Source of the DNA: DAHUYF01 sp963838385
GTDB taxonomy: Bacteria > Pseudomonadota > Alphaproteobacteria > ATCC43930 > CGMCC-115725
Length of the DNA: 64,000 nt
Reading direction: 5' to 3'
Assembly: GCA_963838385.1 (NCBI GenBank)
Contig: CAWIRE010000014.1
Coordinates: 138,347-202,346, forward strand
The position numbers and the translations under genes were made by a program. Under the pieces are notes generated by a model. It did no database searches and had not been told where the DNA came from. It saw only the letters and a list, made by a program, of their open reading frames with translations. Below are positions 26,948 to 35,646 of this stretch, piece by piece. Position 1 is the first letter of the stretch. Each line of letters opens with the position of its first letter.

Positions 26948-27534
26948 CATCCATGGAAGCAAGCAACTGCGTACTGTCGGTCCACTTCGACGTTACCTGC
27001 GTAGTTGAGCAAAGCGTTCGTTCGCTCGGCATCAGCAATCGATGAGCGAACCTGCATTTACCAACGCCAGTGGTAAAGTCCGGTCAAGGTCAAGACTTCG
27101 CCGTTGATGGCATGCTCGTAAACGTCCGCTTTTGGCCTCTCCTGCTGCAAACTAGCCGTTCTGCTTTCGGCCAAACTCGGTAGGCCCTGACTGCACACAC
27201 GAATGACCGCTCCTGGCACATCTCCGACGAAGGAGGATGAAAAGCATAGGCCGTGCGGCCCTCGCCAGTGTCAGATCGTCTTGGTAGAGCCGCGCGACAA
27301 GGGGCCGCCGCCGAACCACCACCAATTGCGTGGAAGATAACTCGCTTGAGCGGGTCAAAGGCACATGATGTTCGCTGCTCCAAGGGCGCGTTGGAGACCG
27401 GACGAAGCACGGAGCGGCTCATGCGGCCCGACCCAGCCGCGGACTGAATCCGAAATCGCAAGAAAACCGCATCTCAATCGTCGCTTTCCGGCAAATCTGA
27501 CGACTTCAACCGACCGACTTATTCCCGCCAATCA
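26948..27534. other. Low-coding-potential gap downstream of the MocR gene
   Basis: About 590 bp with lower GC than the surrounding genes. Short open frames exist on both strands (for example 27090-27461 minus), but none shows hydrophobic periodicity or family motifs. The words AACGTCCGCTTTTGGCC and ATGACCGCTCCTGGCAC near 27120-27220 look like the short dispersed non-coding repeats often mis-called as genes. I see no tRNA or clear terminator. Confidence 0.4.
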
Positions 27535-27810
27535 GTGCGGCGCGCATCCTTCACGCGCGACTATTTCTGGTCATTTTCCTATGGACGCCGCGCCATTTGC
27601 GGCGCAATGTTTGCAGGGCTCGCATGGCATTGCGCAGAAGCGGCGGGGCCCATCGACGCGCTGCTCCATTGCCTGCTCGCATTTTCCATTTTGCACCTGT
27701 TCGCGCTCTTCGCGGCGCTGCTGGTCAGCAACACCGGCAGTAGCTCGCCATCGATGGGCTCGGCTCAAGCTGATCCGCTTGCGCGCCGATCGGCGCAAAC
27801 GGAGTGCTAA
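27535..27810 (+). CDS. Possible small membrane protein
   Basis: A GTG-started frame of 91 residues with one strong hydrophobic segment (about 41-66, PIDALLHCLLAFSILHLFALFAALLV) after a weaker one (about 20-33). No family is recognised and no good ribosome-binding site is seen. It ends just before the patatin gene starts. It may be spurious. Confidence 0.3.
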   Translation: MRRASFTRDYFWSFSYGRRAICGAMFAGLAWHCAEAAGPIDALLHCLLAFSILHLFALFAALLVSNTGSSSPSMGSAQADPLARRSAQTEC

Positions 27811-27823
27811 TCGGGGGTGTCGG

Positions 27824-29092
27824 ATGGCGCGAGACACGCTTCTCAAAAGCGCCGCGTCGACAATCAGCTCGGCTCGGCCCAACCGGCGACACAAGGCAAC
27901 GATGCCGCCCGACACGACACTCCCGCGCGGCGCAAACCACAAGCGCCGTCCGGGTGGGCCGCCCTTCGACTTGATTATCCTGTTGCTGCAGGGCGGCGGT
28001 GCGCTTGGTGCCTATCAGGCCGGCGTCTACGAGGCGCTGGCCGAGGCCGACCTGCATCCCGACTGGACGGCGGGCATTTCGATCGGGGCGATCAACGCCG
28101 CGATCATTGCCGGTAACCCGCCGGAGCGGCGCGTCGACCAATTGCGCGCGTTCTGGCGTTTCATCACCCAACCGCCGGCGACAGGATTGGGCTTCTTCGA
28201 CGGCGGGTCGCTCGTCCACTCGGCGGGAACGACGGCACGCCAATGGGCGAACCAGCTGAGCGCCAGCAGCGCGGCGTTCTCAGGCGTCGCGGGCTTCTTC
28301 GCGCCGCGTCCGCTGAGCCCCTGGCTATGGCCCGCCGGCACCGTTCAGGCGACGAGCTATTACGACACCCGACAGCTCGGGTCGACGTTGGAGCGTGTGA
28401 TCGATTTCGACCGCATCAATGCCGGCGCCATGCGGCTGAGCCTCGGCGCGGTGAACGTCGCCACGGGCAATTTCGTCCACTTCGATACGACCACGCATAC
28501 GATCCAAGCGGCGCACGTCATGGCCAGCGGCGCGCTGCCGCCAGGCTTTCCCGCGATCGAGATCGACGGCCAGCATTATTGGGACGGCGGATTGGTATCG
28601 AACACGCCCCTGCAATGGGTGGTTCAGAATCGGCCGCCGGGGGCCACGCTCGTCTTCCAGGTGGATCTGTGGAACGCCCGCGGCGACCTGCCGACCAGCA
28701 TGGCCGAAGTCACGACGCGCCAGAAGGAGATCCAGTATTCGAGCCGCACGCGCGCCTATTCGGACCGGTTCAAGCACAGCCAGATCATCCGCGGCGCACT
28801 CGCGAGCCTGCTCGAGAAGCTGCCCACGGAGATGAAGGATCTGCCGGAAGTGGAGGTGCTGAAGGGCGAAGCCGAGCACAACGTCCACAACCTCATCCAG
28901 CTCATCTACCGCGCGCGGAGATACGAGGGCAATTCGAAGGACTACGAGTTCTCGCGCCAGAGCATGGAGGAGCATTGGCGGGCCGGATACCACGACACCG
29001 TCCGCACGCTTCGGCACCCCGAAGTGCTCGAGCGCCCGCGCAACCGCACCGGCCTGTTCATCTTCGACATTGACGGAGACGAGCGGGAGTAA
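27824..29092 (+). CDS. Patatin-like phospholipase (DUF3734 type)
   Basis: A serine-aspartate dyad lipase family protein of about 422 residues. The oxyanion motif is LLQGGGALGAYQAGVYEAL, the nucleophile elbow GISIGAINAA, and the dyad aspartate is in YWDGGLVSNTP. The C-terminal third (EIQYSSRTRAYSDRFK..., YEGNSKDYEFSRQSMEEHW) matches the DUF3734 extension. The ATG at 27824 follows GGGGGTG; the much longer open frame upstream is unstructured. Acetoacetate decarboxylase follows 29 bp downstream, a pairing seen in other alphaproteobacteria, often near 3-hydroxybutyrate metabolism. The substrate is unknown; an ester- or polyester-linked lipid is plausible. Confidence 0.88.
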   Translation: MARDTLLKSAASTISSARPNRRHKATMPPDTTLPRGANHKRRPGGPPFDLIILLLQGGGALGAYQAGVYEALAEADLHPDWTAGISIGAINAAIIAGNPPERRVDQLRAFWRFITQPPATGLGFFDGGSLVHSAGTTARQWANQLSASSAAFSGVAGFFAPRPLSPWLWPAGTVQATSYYDTRQLGSTLERVIDFDRINAGAMRLSLGAVNVATGNFVHFDTTTHTIQAAHVMASGALPPGFPAIEIDGQHYWDGGLVSNTPLQWVVQNRPPGATLVFQVDLWNARGDLPTSMAEVTTRQKEIQYSSRTRAYSDRFKHSQIIRGALASLLEKLPTEMKDLPEVEVLKGEAEHNVHNLIQLIYRARRYEGNSKDYEFSRQSMEEHWRAGYHDTVRTLRHPEVLERPRNRTGLFIFDIDGDERE

Positions 29093-29121
29093 TCGCAAAC
29101 CAGCCGCACGAGGAGAAGACC

Positions 29122-29859
29122 ATGAGGGAAGCCGAGATCCGCGAACGCGCCTTCGCCATGCCGCTGACCAGCCCCGCCTATCCGCCCGGGCCCTATCGCT
29201 TCGTCCATCGCGAGTTCCTGAACATCACCTATCGCACCGACCCGGAGCAGCTGCGCGCCGTGGTGCCGGCGCCACTCGAGGTCGACGGCTCGATCGTCAA
29301 ATACGAATTCATCCGCATGCCGGATTCCACCGGCTTCGGCGACTACACCGAAACCGGCCAGGTCATTCCCGTCTCGTTCCGCGGCAGAAAAGGCGGCTAC
29401 TCGCACTGCATGTTCCTGGACGACGAAGGCCCGCTCGCCGGCGGCCGCGAGCTCTGGGGCTTTCCCAAGAAGCTCGCGAAGCCGCAGCTGCACGTCGAGA
29501 CCGACACTCTCGTCGGCACCCTCGACTATGGGAGCATTCGCGTTGCCACCGGGACCATGGGTTACAAATTTCGCGCGGCCGACCTGGCGGCGGTGCGTGC
29601 TTCGCTCGAGGCGCCGAATTACCTGCTCAAGATCATTCCGCATGTCGACGGCAGCCCGCGCATTTGCGAGCTGGTCGAGTACTACCTCACCGATGTCGAG
29701 GTGAAGGGCGCCTGGGTCGGACCCGGCGGGCTCGAGCTGCGCTCGCACGCGCTGGCGCCGCTGGCCGAGCTGCCGGTGCTCGAGGTTGTATCCGCGACCC
29801 ACATCGTGGCCGACCTCACGCTCGGCCTCGGCAAAGTGGTTCACGATTATCTCGGCTGA
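29122..29859 (+). CDS. adc: Acetoacetate decarboxylase
   Basis: Converts acetoacetate to acetone and CO2 through a lysine Schiff base. The 245-residue length is the family norm. The active-site segment is RELWGFPKKLAKP, whose adjacent lysines include the Schiff-base lysine and its pKa-perturbing neighbour. Upstream family segments EFIRMPDSTGFGDYTETGQVIPV and KGGYSHCMFLDDE are present. GAGGAGAAG precedes the ATG. It is probably co-transcribed with the patatin gene. It converges on cydB, and no clear terminator is visible in the 94-bp gap. Confidence 0.92.
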   Translation: MREAEIRERAFAMPLTSPAYPPGPYRFVHREFLNITYRTDPEQLRAVVPAPLEVDGSIVKYEFIRMPDSTGFGDYTETGQVIPVSFRGRKGGYSHCMFLDDEGPLAGGRELWGFPKKLAKPQLHVETDTLVGTLDYGSIRVATGTMGYKFRAADLAAVRASLEAPNYLLKIIPHVDGSPRICELVEYYLTDVEVKGAWVGPGGLELRSHALAPLAELPVLEVVSATHIVADLTLGLGKVVHDYLG

Positions 29860-29953
29860 ACGATGGCGTGCGTCCTGCGCGAGGGCGAGCCGACGTTTCT
29901 TGAACCGTCGCAAGAAGTCGACTTGAACTGCCCTCGAGACGCGGAGCCGGCCT

Positions 29954-30964
29954 CTAGTGGTAGCCGATATCGGCGCGCACCTTGCCGCGGAAGACCCAGT
30001 AGGACCAGCTCGTATAGACGATGATGATCGGCAAGAGGACGAGCGTGCCGACCAGCAGGAAGGCCTGGGTGCTCTGCGAGGCGGCGGCCTGGTCGAGGGT
30101 GAAATGGCCCGGCACGATCATCGGCCAGAGGCTGATGGCGATGCCGATATAGGACATCACGAAGAGGCCGAGGCTGCCGAGAAACGGCGCGAAATCGGCG
30201 CCGCGATCGAGCGCGCGCCAGACGAACCAGATGAGGACGAGGGTGATGATCGGCACTGGCGAGAGCAGCGCGATGTCGGGCCACGAGAACCAGCGTGCCT
30301 CGATGTGCGCATCGAGCAGCGGCGTCCAGACGCTGACGACCGCGATGGCGAGCACCGTCAGGACAAGGCAGCGCCGGCCGAGTGCGCGCGCCCAATCCTG
30401 CAGCGTCCCTTCGGTCTTCATGACGAGCCAACCGGCACCGAGCAGGGCATAGCCGCAAGCAAGGCCGACGCCGGTGAAGATCGAGAACGGCGTGAAGCAG
30501 TCGAAGGAGCTGCCGACGAATTGCCGGCCCTCGACGTTGAACCCCTGGATGAAGGCGCCGAGGATGATGCCCTGGGCGAAGGCGGCGAGCGCCGAGCCGT
30601 AGGCAAAGCCGTTGTCCCAGAAGGTACGGTGCTCGGCGTCACGATAGCGAAACTCGAAGGCAAGGCCGCGGAAGATGAGCGACAGCAGCATCAGAAGGAT
30701 CGGGAAATAGACCGCCGGCACGATGATGGCGAAGGCGACCGGGAAGGCGGCGAGGAGCCCGACGCTGCCGAGGATGAGCCAGGTCTCGTTGCCGTCCCAG
30801 ATGGGCGCGATCGAGTTCATGACGAGGTTGCGCGCGGTGCGGTCGGGGGCGAGGCGGTAGAGCATGCCGACGCCGAGATCGAAGCCGTCGAGCGCGACGT
30901 AGAAGAAGACGCCGACCGCGAGGATGACGGTCCAGACCGGGGTCAGGCTGAGCGTCGGCATCAT
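29954..30964 (-). CDS. cydB: Cytochrome bd-type (cyanide-insensitive) quinol oxidase subunit II
   Basis: A 336-residue, multi-helix membrane subunit. N-terminal DGFDLGVGMLYRLAPD and IAPIWDGNETWLILGSVGLLAAFPVAF are diagnostic of CydB/CioB. The final helix carries IIIVYTSWSYWVFRGKV. Its start overlaps the cydA stop by 4 bp (ATGA), so the two are coupled. The assignment to the CIO branch follows that of subunit I. Confidence 0.95.
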   Translation of the reverse strand: MMPTLSLTPVWTVILAVGVFFYVALDGFDLGVGMLYRLAPDRTARNLVMNSIAPIWDGNETWLILGSVGLLAAFPVAFAIIVPAVYFPILLMLLSLIFRGLAFEFRYRDAEHRTFWDNGFAYGSALAAFAQGIILGAFIQGFNVEGRQFVGSSFDCFTPFSIFTGVGLACGYALLGAGWLVMKTEGTLQDWARALGRRCLVLTVLAIAVVSVWTPLLDAHIEARWFSWPDIALLSPVPIITLVLIWFVWRALDRGADFAPFLGSLGLFVMSYIGIAISLWPMIVPGHFTLDQAAASQSTQAFLLVGTLVLLPIIIVYTSWSYWVFRGKVRADIGYH

Positions 30965-32373
30965 GTCGGCGCCTTCGGTGTCGCCGGCGCCGCCGCGGGC
31001 GACAGGGCGGCTTCGATCGGCGCTGCAGGGTGGAGGCTCGCGATCGGGGTCTCCTTGTCTGCGGCCGCGGGGCCGCGCCAGACAATGCGCAGCATGAGGA
31101 AGACGCCGGTCGGGTAGATCAGCAGATAGACCAGCACGTAGCCGATGAGCGAGAGGGCGACATCGGTGGGGGTGAGCGAGGGCGAGACGGAATCGGCGGT
31201 GCGCATCAGCCCGTAGATCGTCCAGGGCTGGCGCCCGACCTCGGTCGTCGTCCAGCCGGCGATGACGGCGATGAAGCCGAGGCAGGTCGTGACCTGGCAG
31301 AGCCGCAGGTACCAGGCGCTGCGCGAGAGCCGGTCGTTCCGCAGGAGGAAGAGGCCGACGATGACGACCGCCAGCATCAAGAGGGCGATGCCGACCATGA
31401 TGCGGAAGGCGAAGTAGACGATCGCGACCGGCGGGCGCTCGTCACGCGGAAAATCCTTGAGGCCTTTGACCGCGCCGTCCCAGGAATGGGTGAGATAGAG
31501 GCTGCCGAACTTCGGAATGGCGATCTCGTCGAGATTGCGCTCCTGCGCCGCGTCGGGCCAGCCGATGATCGAGGCAGGAACGCCGCTGCCGCCGTCCCAC
31601 AGCCCCTCGATCGCAGCGAGCTTCGCCGGCTGATACTTCAGCGTGTTGAGGCCGTGCGCGTCGCCGAGGACGATTTGCACCGGCACGAAGATCAGGAGGA
31701 AGAAGAGGGCGAGCTTCATCATGAGGCGCCCCTCGGCGCCCGCCCGCCCGCTGCGCAGCGTATAGGCGCCGACGCCGAGCACGACGAAGGCGGTGGTGAC
31801 GTAGAAGGCGCTGACCGTATGCGCGAGGCGATAGGGGAAGGACGGGCTGAAGACGATGTCGAACCAATCCTTCGGGAAATATCGCCCGTTGATGACCTCG
31901 TAGCCCGCCGGGGTCTGCATCCAGGAGTTGGTTGCGAGTATCCAGAACGATGAGAACAGCGTGCCGACCGCGACCAGCACCGCGGCAAACACATGCATGA
32001 GCGGCGGCACCAGCGCGCGGCCGAAGAGCAGCACGCCGAGGAAGCTCGCCTCGAGGAAGAAGGCCGTCAACCCCTCATAGGCGAGGAGCGGCGAGATGAT
32101 GTTGCCGGCGTCGTCGGCGAAGCGGCTCCAATTGGTACCGAACTGGAACGGCATGACGATGCCGGTGACGACGCCCATGCCGAAGGAGATCGCGAAGATG
32201 CGCAGCCAGTACTGCGAGAGGTCGAGATAGATCCGCCGCCCGGTGACGAGATGCGCGGTCTCGAGATACGCGACGAACGCGGAGAGCCCGACGGTGAAGG
32301 CCGGCAGCAAGATGTGCCAGCCGATGACCCAGGCAAACTGGATGCGCGACAGGAGGACCGCGTTGGAATGCAT
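30961..32373 (-). CDS. cydA: Cytochrome bd-type (cyanide-insensitive) quinol oxidase subunit I
   Basis: A 470-residue heme-bearing subunit that reduces oxygen with quinol electrons. The N-terminus NAVLLSRIQFAWVIGWHILLPAFT carries the conserved histidine heme ligand. AYEGLTAFFLEASFLGVLLFG and the late GRQPWTIYGLMRTADSVSP are typical. The quinol-binding loop between helices is short, which points to the CIO (CioA) branch. I start at 32373 because GGAGGA lies at proper spacing; the ATG at 32382 would sit directly on that Shine-Dalgarno. No cydX-like small subunit is seen after cydB. Confidence 0.93.
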   Translation of the reverse strand: MHSNAVLLSRIQFAWVIGWHILLPAFTVGLSAFVAYLETAHLVTGRRIYLDLSQYWLRIFAISFGMGVVTGIVMPFQFGTNWSRFADDAGNIISPLLAYEGLTAFFLEASFLGVLLFGRALVPPLMHVFAAVLVAVGTLFSSFWILATNSWMQTPAGYEVINGRYFPKDWFDIVFSPSFPYRLAHTVSAFYVTTAFVVLGVGAYTLRSGRAGAEGRLMMKLALFFLLIFVPVQIVLGDAHGLNTLKYQPAKLAAIEGLWDGGSGVPASIIGWPDAAQERNLDEIAIPKFGSLYLTHSWDGAVKGLKDFPRDERPPVAIVYFAFRIMVGIALLMLAVVIVGLFLLRNDRLSRSAWYLRLCQVTTCLGFIAVIAGWTTTEVGRQPWTIYGLMRTADSVSPSLTPTDVALSLIGYVLVYLLIYPTGVFLMLRIVWRGPAAADKETPIASLHPAAPIEAALSPAAAPATPKAPT

Positions 32374-32792
32374 CGTCGGCATTCCTCCATCTTGCGTGGG
32401 GGCTCTGCCTTCGGAGAAAGCGGGCGGGCGGCGTCTGCCGGGCTCATGTGCTCGCAACAATGATATTCGATCGACCTGCGATAGGCAATGGTGACGCAGG
32501 CTCCCGGCGAGCAGACACTCCGCAGAGGCGTCGCCAGTCATAGACTAGTCATAGACTAGCGTCGGTACGGCGCTCCCGTGCCGGGTTGAGCGCAGCCCAT
32601 GTGCCGACGGAAGCTCTCGCGCGTCGATACGATACCGGCCGCACTCGCCGAACTCGGTCCCAGGCGCCTTTGCGCTCCGTTCTCCGCCGTCACGATGGGG
32701 CGACCGATCAAGCCTGCACGCCGGCGAATCCGCCCGCAGGCCTGCTCCACCGATCGTGAGGGACGTCGTCGCCAGCGCTGATCTCTCCAAGC
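32374..32792. other. Gap between the oxidase and the efflux operon
   Basis: About 420 bp without a supported gene. The cydA promoter is expected in the lower part. An exact tandem duplication AGTCATAGACT x2 lies at 32536-32557. No FNR-type TTGAT-N4-ATCAA site is seen. A minus-strand open frame through 32541-33741 is a shadow of emrB. Confidence 0.5.
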
Positions 32793-34364
32793 CTAGTGTG
32801 CGCCGCCGGCGGAAGCGGAGCCCTTTCTCATCATCAAGACCGGCAGAATGGCAGCAAGCAGCACGATCCCGAGCATGGCGAAGCAGTCGGCGTAGCCCAT
32901 GATCGTCGCCTGCGCGCGGACGGCGTCGCCAACGGCGATAACGGCGCGGTGCCAAGCCGCTGCCGCGCCCGGGAGGCCCTGCGCCATGAAGTGCTGCTGC
33001 AATTCGGCGAGGCGATTGCGGGTCGCCGGTTCGAGCAAAGACACGTGCGCGCCGATGATGAACGAGTGAAACTGCTCGCGCTTGGTAAAGAAGGTCTGGA
33101 GCGCAGCGGTGCCGATCGCGCCGCCGAGATTGCGCATCATGTTGAACATGCCGGAGGCGGCGCCCGCCTCGCTTCGCGCGATCTCGACCATGGCGATCGC
33201 GGAGAGGGGGGTCATGACGAGAGCTTGGCCGACCGCCCTGATGATATCGGGCCAGAGCAGCTGCGGCGCCGCATAGTTCAAATCGAGTTCGACGTTCATG
33301 AAGCAGCTGGCCGCGAAGATGGAGAGCCCAAGCATGACGAGCAGACGGGCGCTGATGCGTTTCATCAGCAGCGGCACCAGCGGGATGACCAGCAGTTGCG
33401 GCAGTCCGGTCCACGCCATGACCTCGCCGCTCTGCTCGGCATCGAACCCTTGAGTCGTGGAGAGATACTGGGGCAACAGATAGGCCGAGGCGTAGAGGGC
33501 GAAGCCGAGCAGGAAGTTTCCAAGCGTGCCCAAGCCGAAATTGCGCCGTCCGAGCAGCCGGAAATTGACGACCGGTTCGGCCGCAATGAACTCGTGCACG
33601 ACGAAGACGCCGAGCGCGACCGCCGCGACCAGGCTCAGCTTGACGATATAGGGCGAGCCGAACCAGTCGTAGACGTTGCCGTCGTCCAGCACCGTCTGCA
33701 GCGTGGCGAGGCCGACCGCCATCAGCGCGATGCCGCGCCAATCGCCCTGACGCAGCAGGCGGAGCTCCATCGACGCCTTTGGCAAAGCGTACCAGAGCGC
33801 GCCCAGCATCAGTACGCCCGGCGCAAGATTGACGTAGAACACCCAGGGCCAGCCGTAAGTGTCGTTCAGATAACCGCCGATCGTCGGGCCGATCGCAGGC
33901 GCGAACGTGGCGGTGACGGCAAAGCCGGCGAGGCCGGCCGCGTGCTTCGACGGCGGCAGCATGGAGAGGATGATCGTAAAGGCGAGGGGAATGAGGACGC
34001 CGCCCGTGAATCCTTGCAGCGCGCGGAAGACGATCATCTCGCCGAGGCTATGCGCATGCCCGCAGAGCACCGAGAAGACCAGGAACAGCACCGTGTTGAC
34101 GAGCAGATAGCGGCGCAAGGAGAACACCCGCGAGAGGAAGTCGGTCAGCGGGACGACGATGATCTCGCCGATCAGATAAGCGGTCGAGATCCAGGTGCCG
34201 TAGACGCCGCCGGTGCTGATGCCGCCCTCGATATAGGGCAAGGCGGTGTTGGTGATCTGGATGTTGAGCACCGCTAGAAAGGCGCCGAGCAACGCGCCGC
34301 CGACCGCGATCCAGGTCTTGAGCGAGACCGCGGGCTCGCCGCCGCGCTCGCCGGCGCCGCTCAC
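32793..34364 (-). CDS. emrB: EmrB/QacA-type drug efflux transporter (MFS, DHA2, 14 TM)
   Basis: A 523-residue inner-membrane proton antiporter. The first helix reads AVGGALLGAFLAVLNIQITNTALP (motif D1 region), motif A is degenerate (PLTDFLSRVFSLRRYLL), and motif C is present as GFAVTATFAPAIGPTIGGYLND. It overlaps the upstream adaptor gene by 4 bp, so the pair is translated together. With EmrA it would form a tripartite pump using an outer-membrane channel encoded elsewhere. The drugs exported cannot be predicted. Confidence 0.93.
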   Translation of the reverse strand: MSGAGERGGEPAVSLKTWIAVGGALLGAFLAVLNIQITNTALPYIEGGISTGGVYGTWISTAYLIGEIIVVPLTDFLSRVFSLRRYLLVNTVLFLVFSVLCGHAHSLGEMIVFRALQGFTGGVLIPLAFTIILSMLPPSKHAAGLAGFAVTATFAPAIGPTIGGYLNDTYGWPWVFYVNLAPGVLMLGALWYALPKASMELRLLRQGDWRGIALMAVGLATLQTVLDDGNVYDWFGSPYIVKLSLVAAVALGVFVVHEFIAAEPVVNFRLLGRRNFGLGTLGNFLLGFALYASAYLLPQYLSTTQGFDAEQSGEVMAWTGLPQLLVIPLVPLLMKRISARLLVMLGLSIFAASCFMNVELDLNYAAPQLLWPDIIRAVGQALVMTPLSAIAMVEIARSEAGAASGMFNMMRNLGGAIGTAALQTFFTKREQFHSFIIGAHVSLLEPATRNRLAELQQHFMAQGLPGAAAAWHRAVIAVGDAVRAQATIMGYADCFAMLGIVLLAAILPVLMMRKGSASAGGAH

Positions 34365-35515
34365 GACGCCCTCGTGGAGTGAGGCGCGGCCGGCGCCGCC
34401 TTGGTGTCGATCGTCGGCTCGACGGACATGCCGGGACGCAGCCTACCTAAGAGCGGATCGTTCTCGTCGATCGCGATCTTGACCGGGATGCGCTGGACGA
34501 TCTTGGTGAAATTGCCCGTCGCATTGTCGGGCGGCAGCAAGGCGAACTCCTCGCCGCTCGCGGGCGCGAGGCTGTCGACATGGCCGTGCACGACGGCGCC
34601 GGGGAAGGTGTCGACATCGATCGTCACCGGCTGCCCCCGCCGCACATCGGTCAGGTCGGTCTCCTTGTAGTTCGCGACGACATAGACCGCCTGCAGCGGC
34701 ACCACCGCCATCAGCTGCGTGCCGGCCTGGACATATTCGCCGACCCGCAAGGTGCGGACCCCGAGGGTGCCGTCCACCGGCGCGGTGATCGTCGTGTAGC
34801 TGAGGTTGAGCTGCGCCTGCTTCTCGACCGCCTGTTGCTGGGCGAGCATCGCCATCGCCTGGGCGAGCTGCGCCTCGTCGACGGTGATCTGCTGCTGCGC
34901 GGCGGCAACACCGGTGGTGTCGTGCTGCAGCGCGGCCGCTTTTTCGCGAATGTCGGCGGTCGCCCCCTGCTCGCTCTTCATGCTGGTGGCGCCGATCTTG
35001 GACAGCACGGTGTAGCGCTGATAATTCTGCCGCGAATAGACCAGCGCCGCCTGGTCCGCGGCGACCAGCTGGCGGTCCTGCTCGACAACGAGCTTTTGCT
35101 GGGCGATCTGCTGGTCGAGCGTGTCGATGCTCGCCTGGACCGCCGCGACATTGGCGCGGGCCTGATCGAACGCGTTCTGGTAATCGCGCGGATCGATGCG
35201 CGCCAGCACCTGGCCGGCGCGGACCCGCTGGTTGTCGTCGACCGGCACCTCGGAGATATAGCCCGAGACGTGGGGGCTGATCAGGACCGAATGCGCCTGC
35301 ACGTAAGCGTCGTCGGTCGACACCAGAAAACGGCCGGTGGTCCACCAGTAATGGCCATAGAAGCCGGCGGCCACCAGCAGGGCGATCGTCCCTGCCGCGA
35401 CCAGGACCGGACGAAGGCGCGGCCGACGATGGCCGGCGGAGTTCTTCTTGGCGCCGGGGGGCGGGGCGAAGAGACGAGCTGGTTCTCGCTCTTTGATTGA
35501 AATTCTCTGATCCAT
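34361..35515 (-). CDS. emrA: EmrA-type membrane fusion protein (HlyD family)
   Basis: A 384-residue periplasmic adaptor. A cytoplasmic basic N-terminus (1-35) leads into one transmembrane helix (about 36-54, PVLVAAGTIALLVAAGFYGHYW). The barrel-sandwich half-motif STDDAYVQAHSVLISPHVSGYISEVPVDDNQRV follows, then a long alpha-hairpin (about 110-210), the second lipoyl half (TTITAPVDGTLGVRTLRVGEYV) and a beta-barrel. It is the first gene of the operon and is divergent from the TetR regulator. Two operator-like palindromes lie between them. Confidence 0.93.
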   Translation of the reverse strand: MDQRISIKEREPARLFAPPPGAKKNSAGHRRPRLRPVLVAAGTIALLVAAGFYGHYWWTTGRFLVSTDDAYVQAHSVLISPHVSGYISEVPVDDNQRVRAGQVLARIDPRDYQNAFDQARANVAAVQASIDTLDQQIAQQKLVVEQDRQLVAADQAALVYSRQNYQRYTVLSKIGATSMKSEQGATADIREKAAALQHDTTGVAAAQQQITVDEAQLAQAMAMLAQQQAVEKQAQLNLSYTTITAPVDGTLGVRTLRVGEYVQAGTQLMAVVPLQAVYVVANYKETDLTDVRRGQPVTIDVDTFPGAVVHGHVDSLAPASGEEFALLPPDNATGNFTKIVQRIPVKIAIDENDPLLGRLRPGMSVEPTIDTKAAPAAPHSTRAS

Positions 35516-35555
35516 GGGAAACCTCGCGGCGCCTGAAGACGACGGGTAAAATCGC

Positions 35556-35566
35556 TACGGCTCGTA
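35556..35566 (+). promoter_or_regulatory. Operator-like palindrome 1 between emrA and tetR
   Basis: TACGGCTCGTA is a palindrome with TACG/CGTA arms, located in the divergent region. It recurs in the opposite orientation at 35613-35623, 57 bp away, with further matching bases outside (AAAA-CG before, and CA-T-T after). This spacing and pairing fit two binding sites for the divergent TetR regulator. Confidence 0.65.
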
Positions 35567-35612
35567 GCCATATAGTGAGCATGCGGCTCGGATCGGCCTT
35601 GCAAAAATTGAA

Positions 35613-35623
35613 TACGAGCCGTA
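35613..35623 (-). promoter_or_regulatory. Operator-like palindrome 2 between emrA and tetR
   Basis: TACGAGCCGTA is the exact reverse complement of the site at 35556-35566. It ends 23 bp before the TetR start codon, so bound repressor there could autoregulate tetR, while the first site would act on emrA. Confidence 0.65.
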
Positions 35624-35646
35624 CCGTTTTTGAATGGAAGGCGGCC

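Noticed and set aside
27090..27461. 123-residue minus-strand ORF after the MocR gene
   Set aside because: Its sequence resembles the short dispersed non-coding repeats often mis-annotated as proteins. There is no start context and no family similarity.
32374..32540. FNR/ANR site upstream of the cyanide-insensitive oxidase
   Set aside because: No TTGAT-N4-ATCAA match or near match is present; the closest AT-rich word (ATGATATTCGATCG) does not fit.
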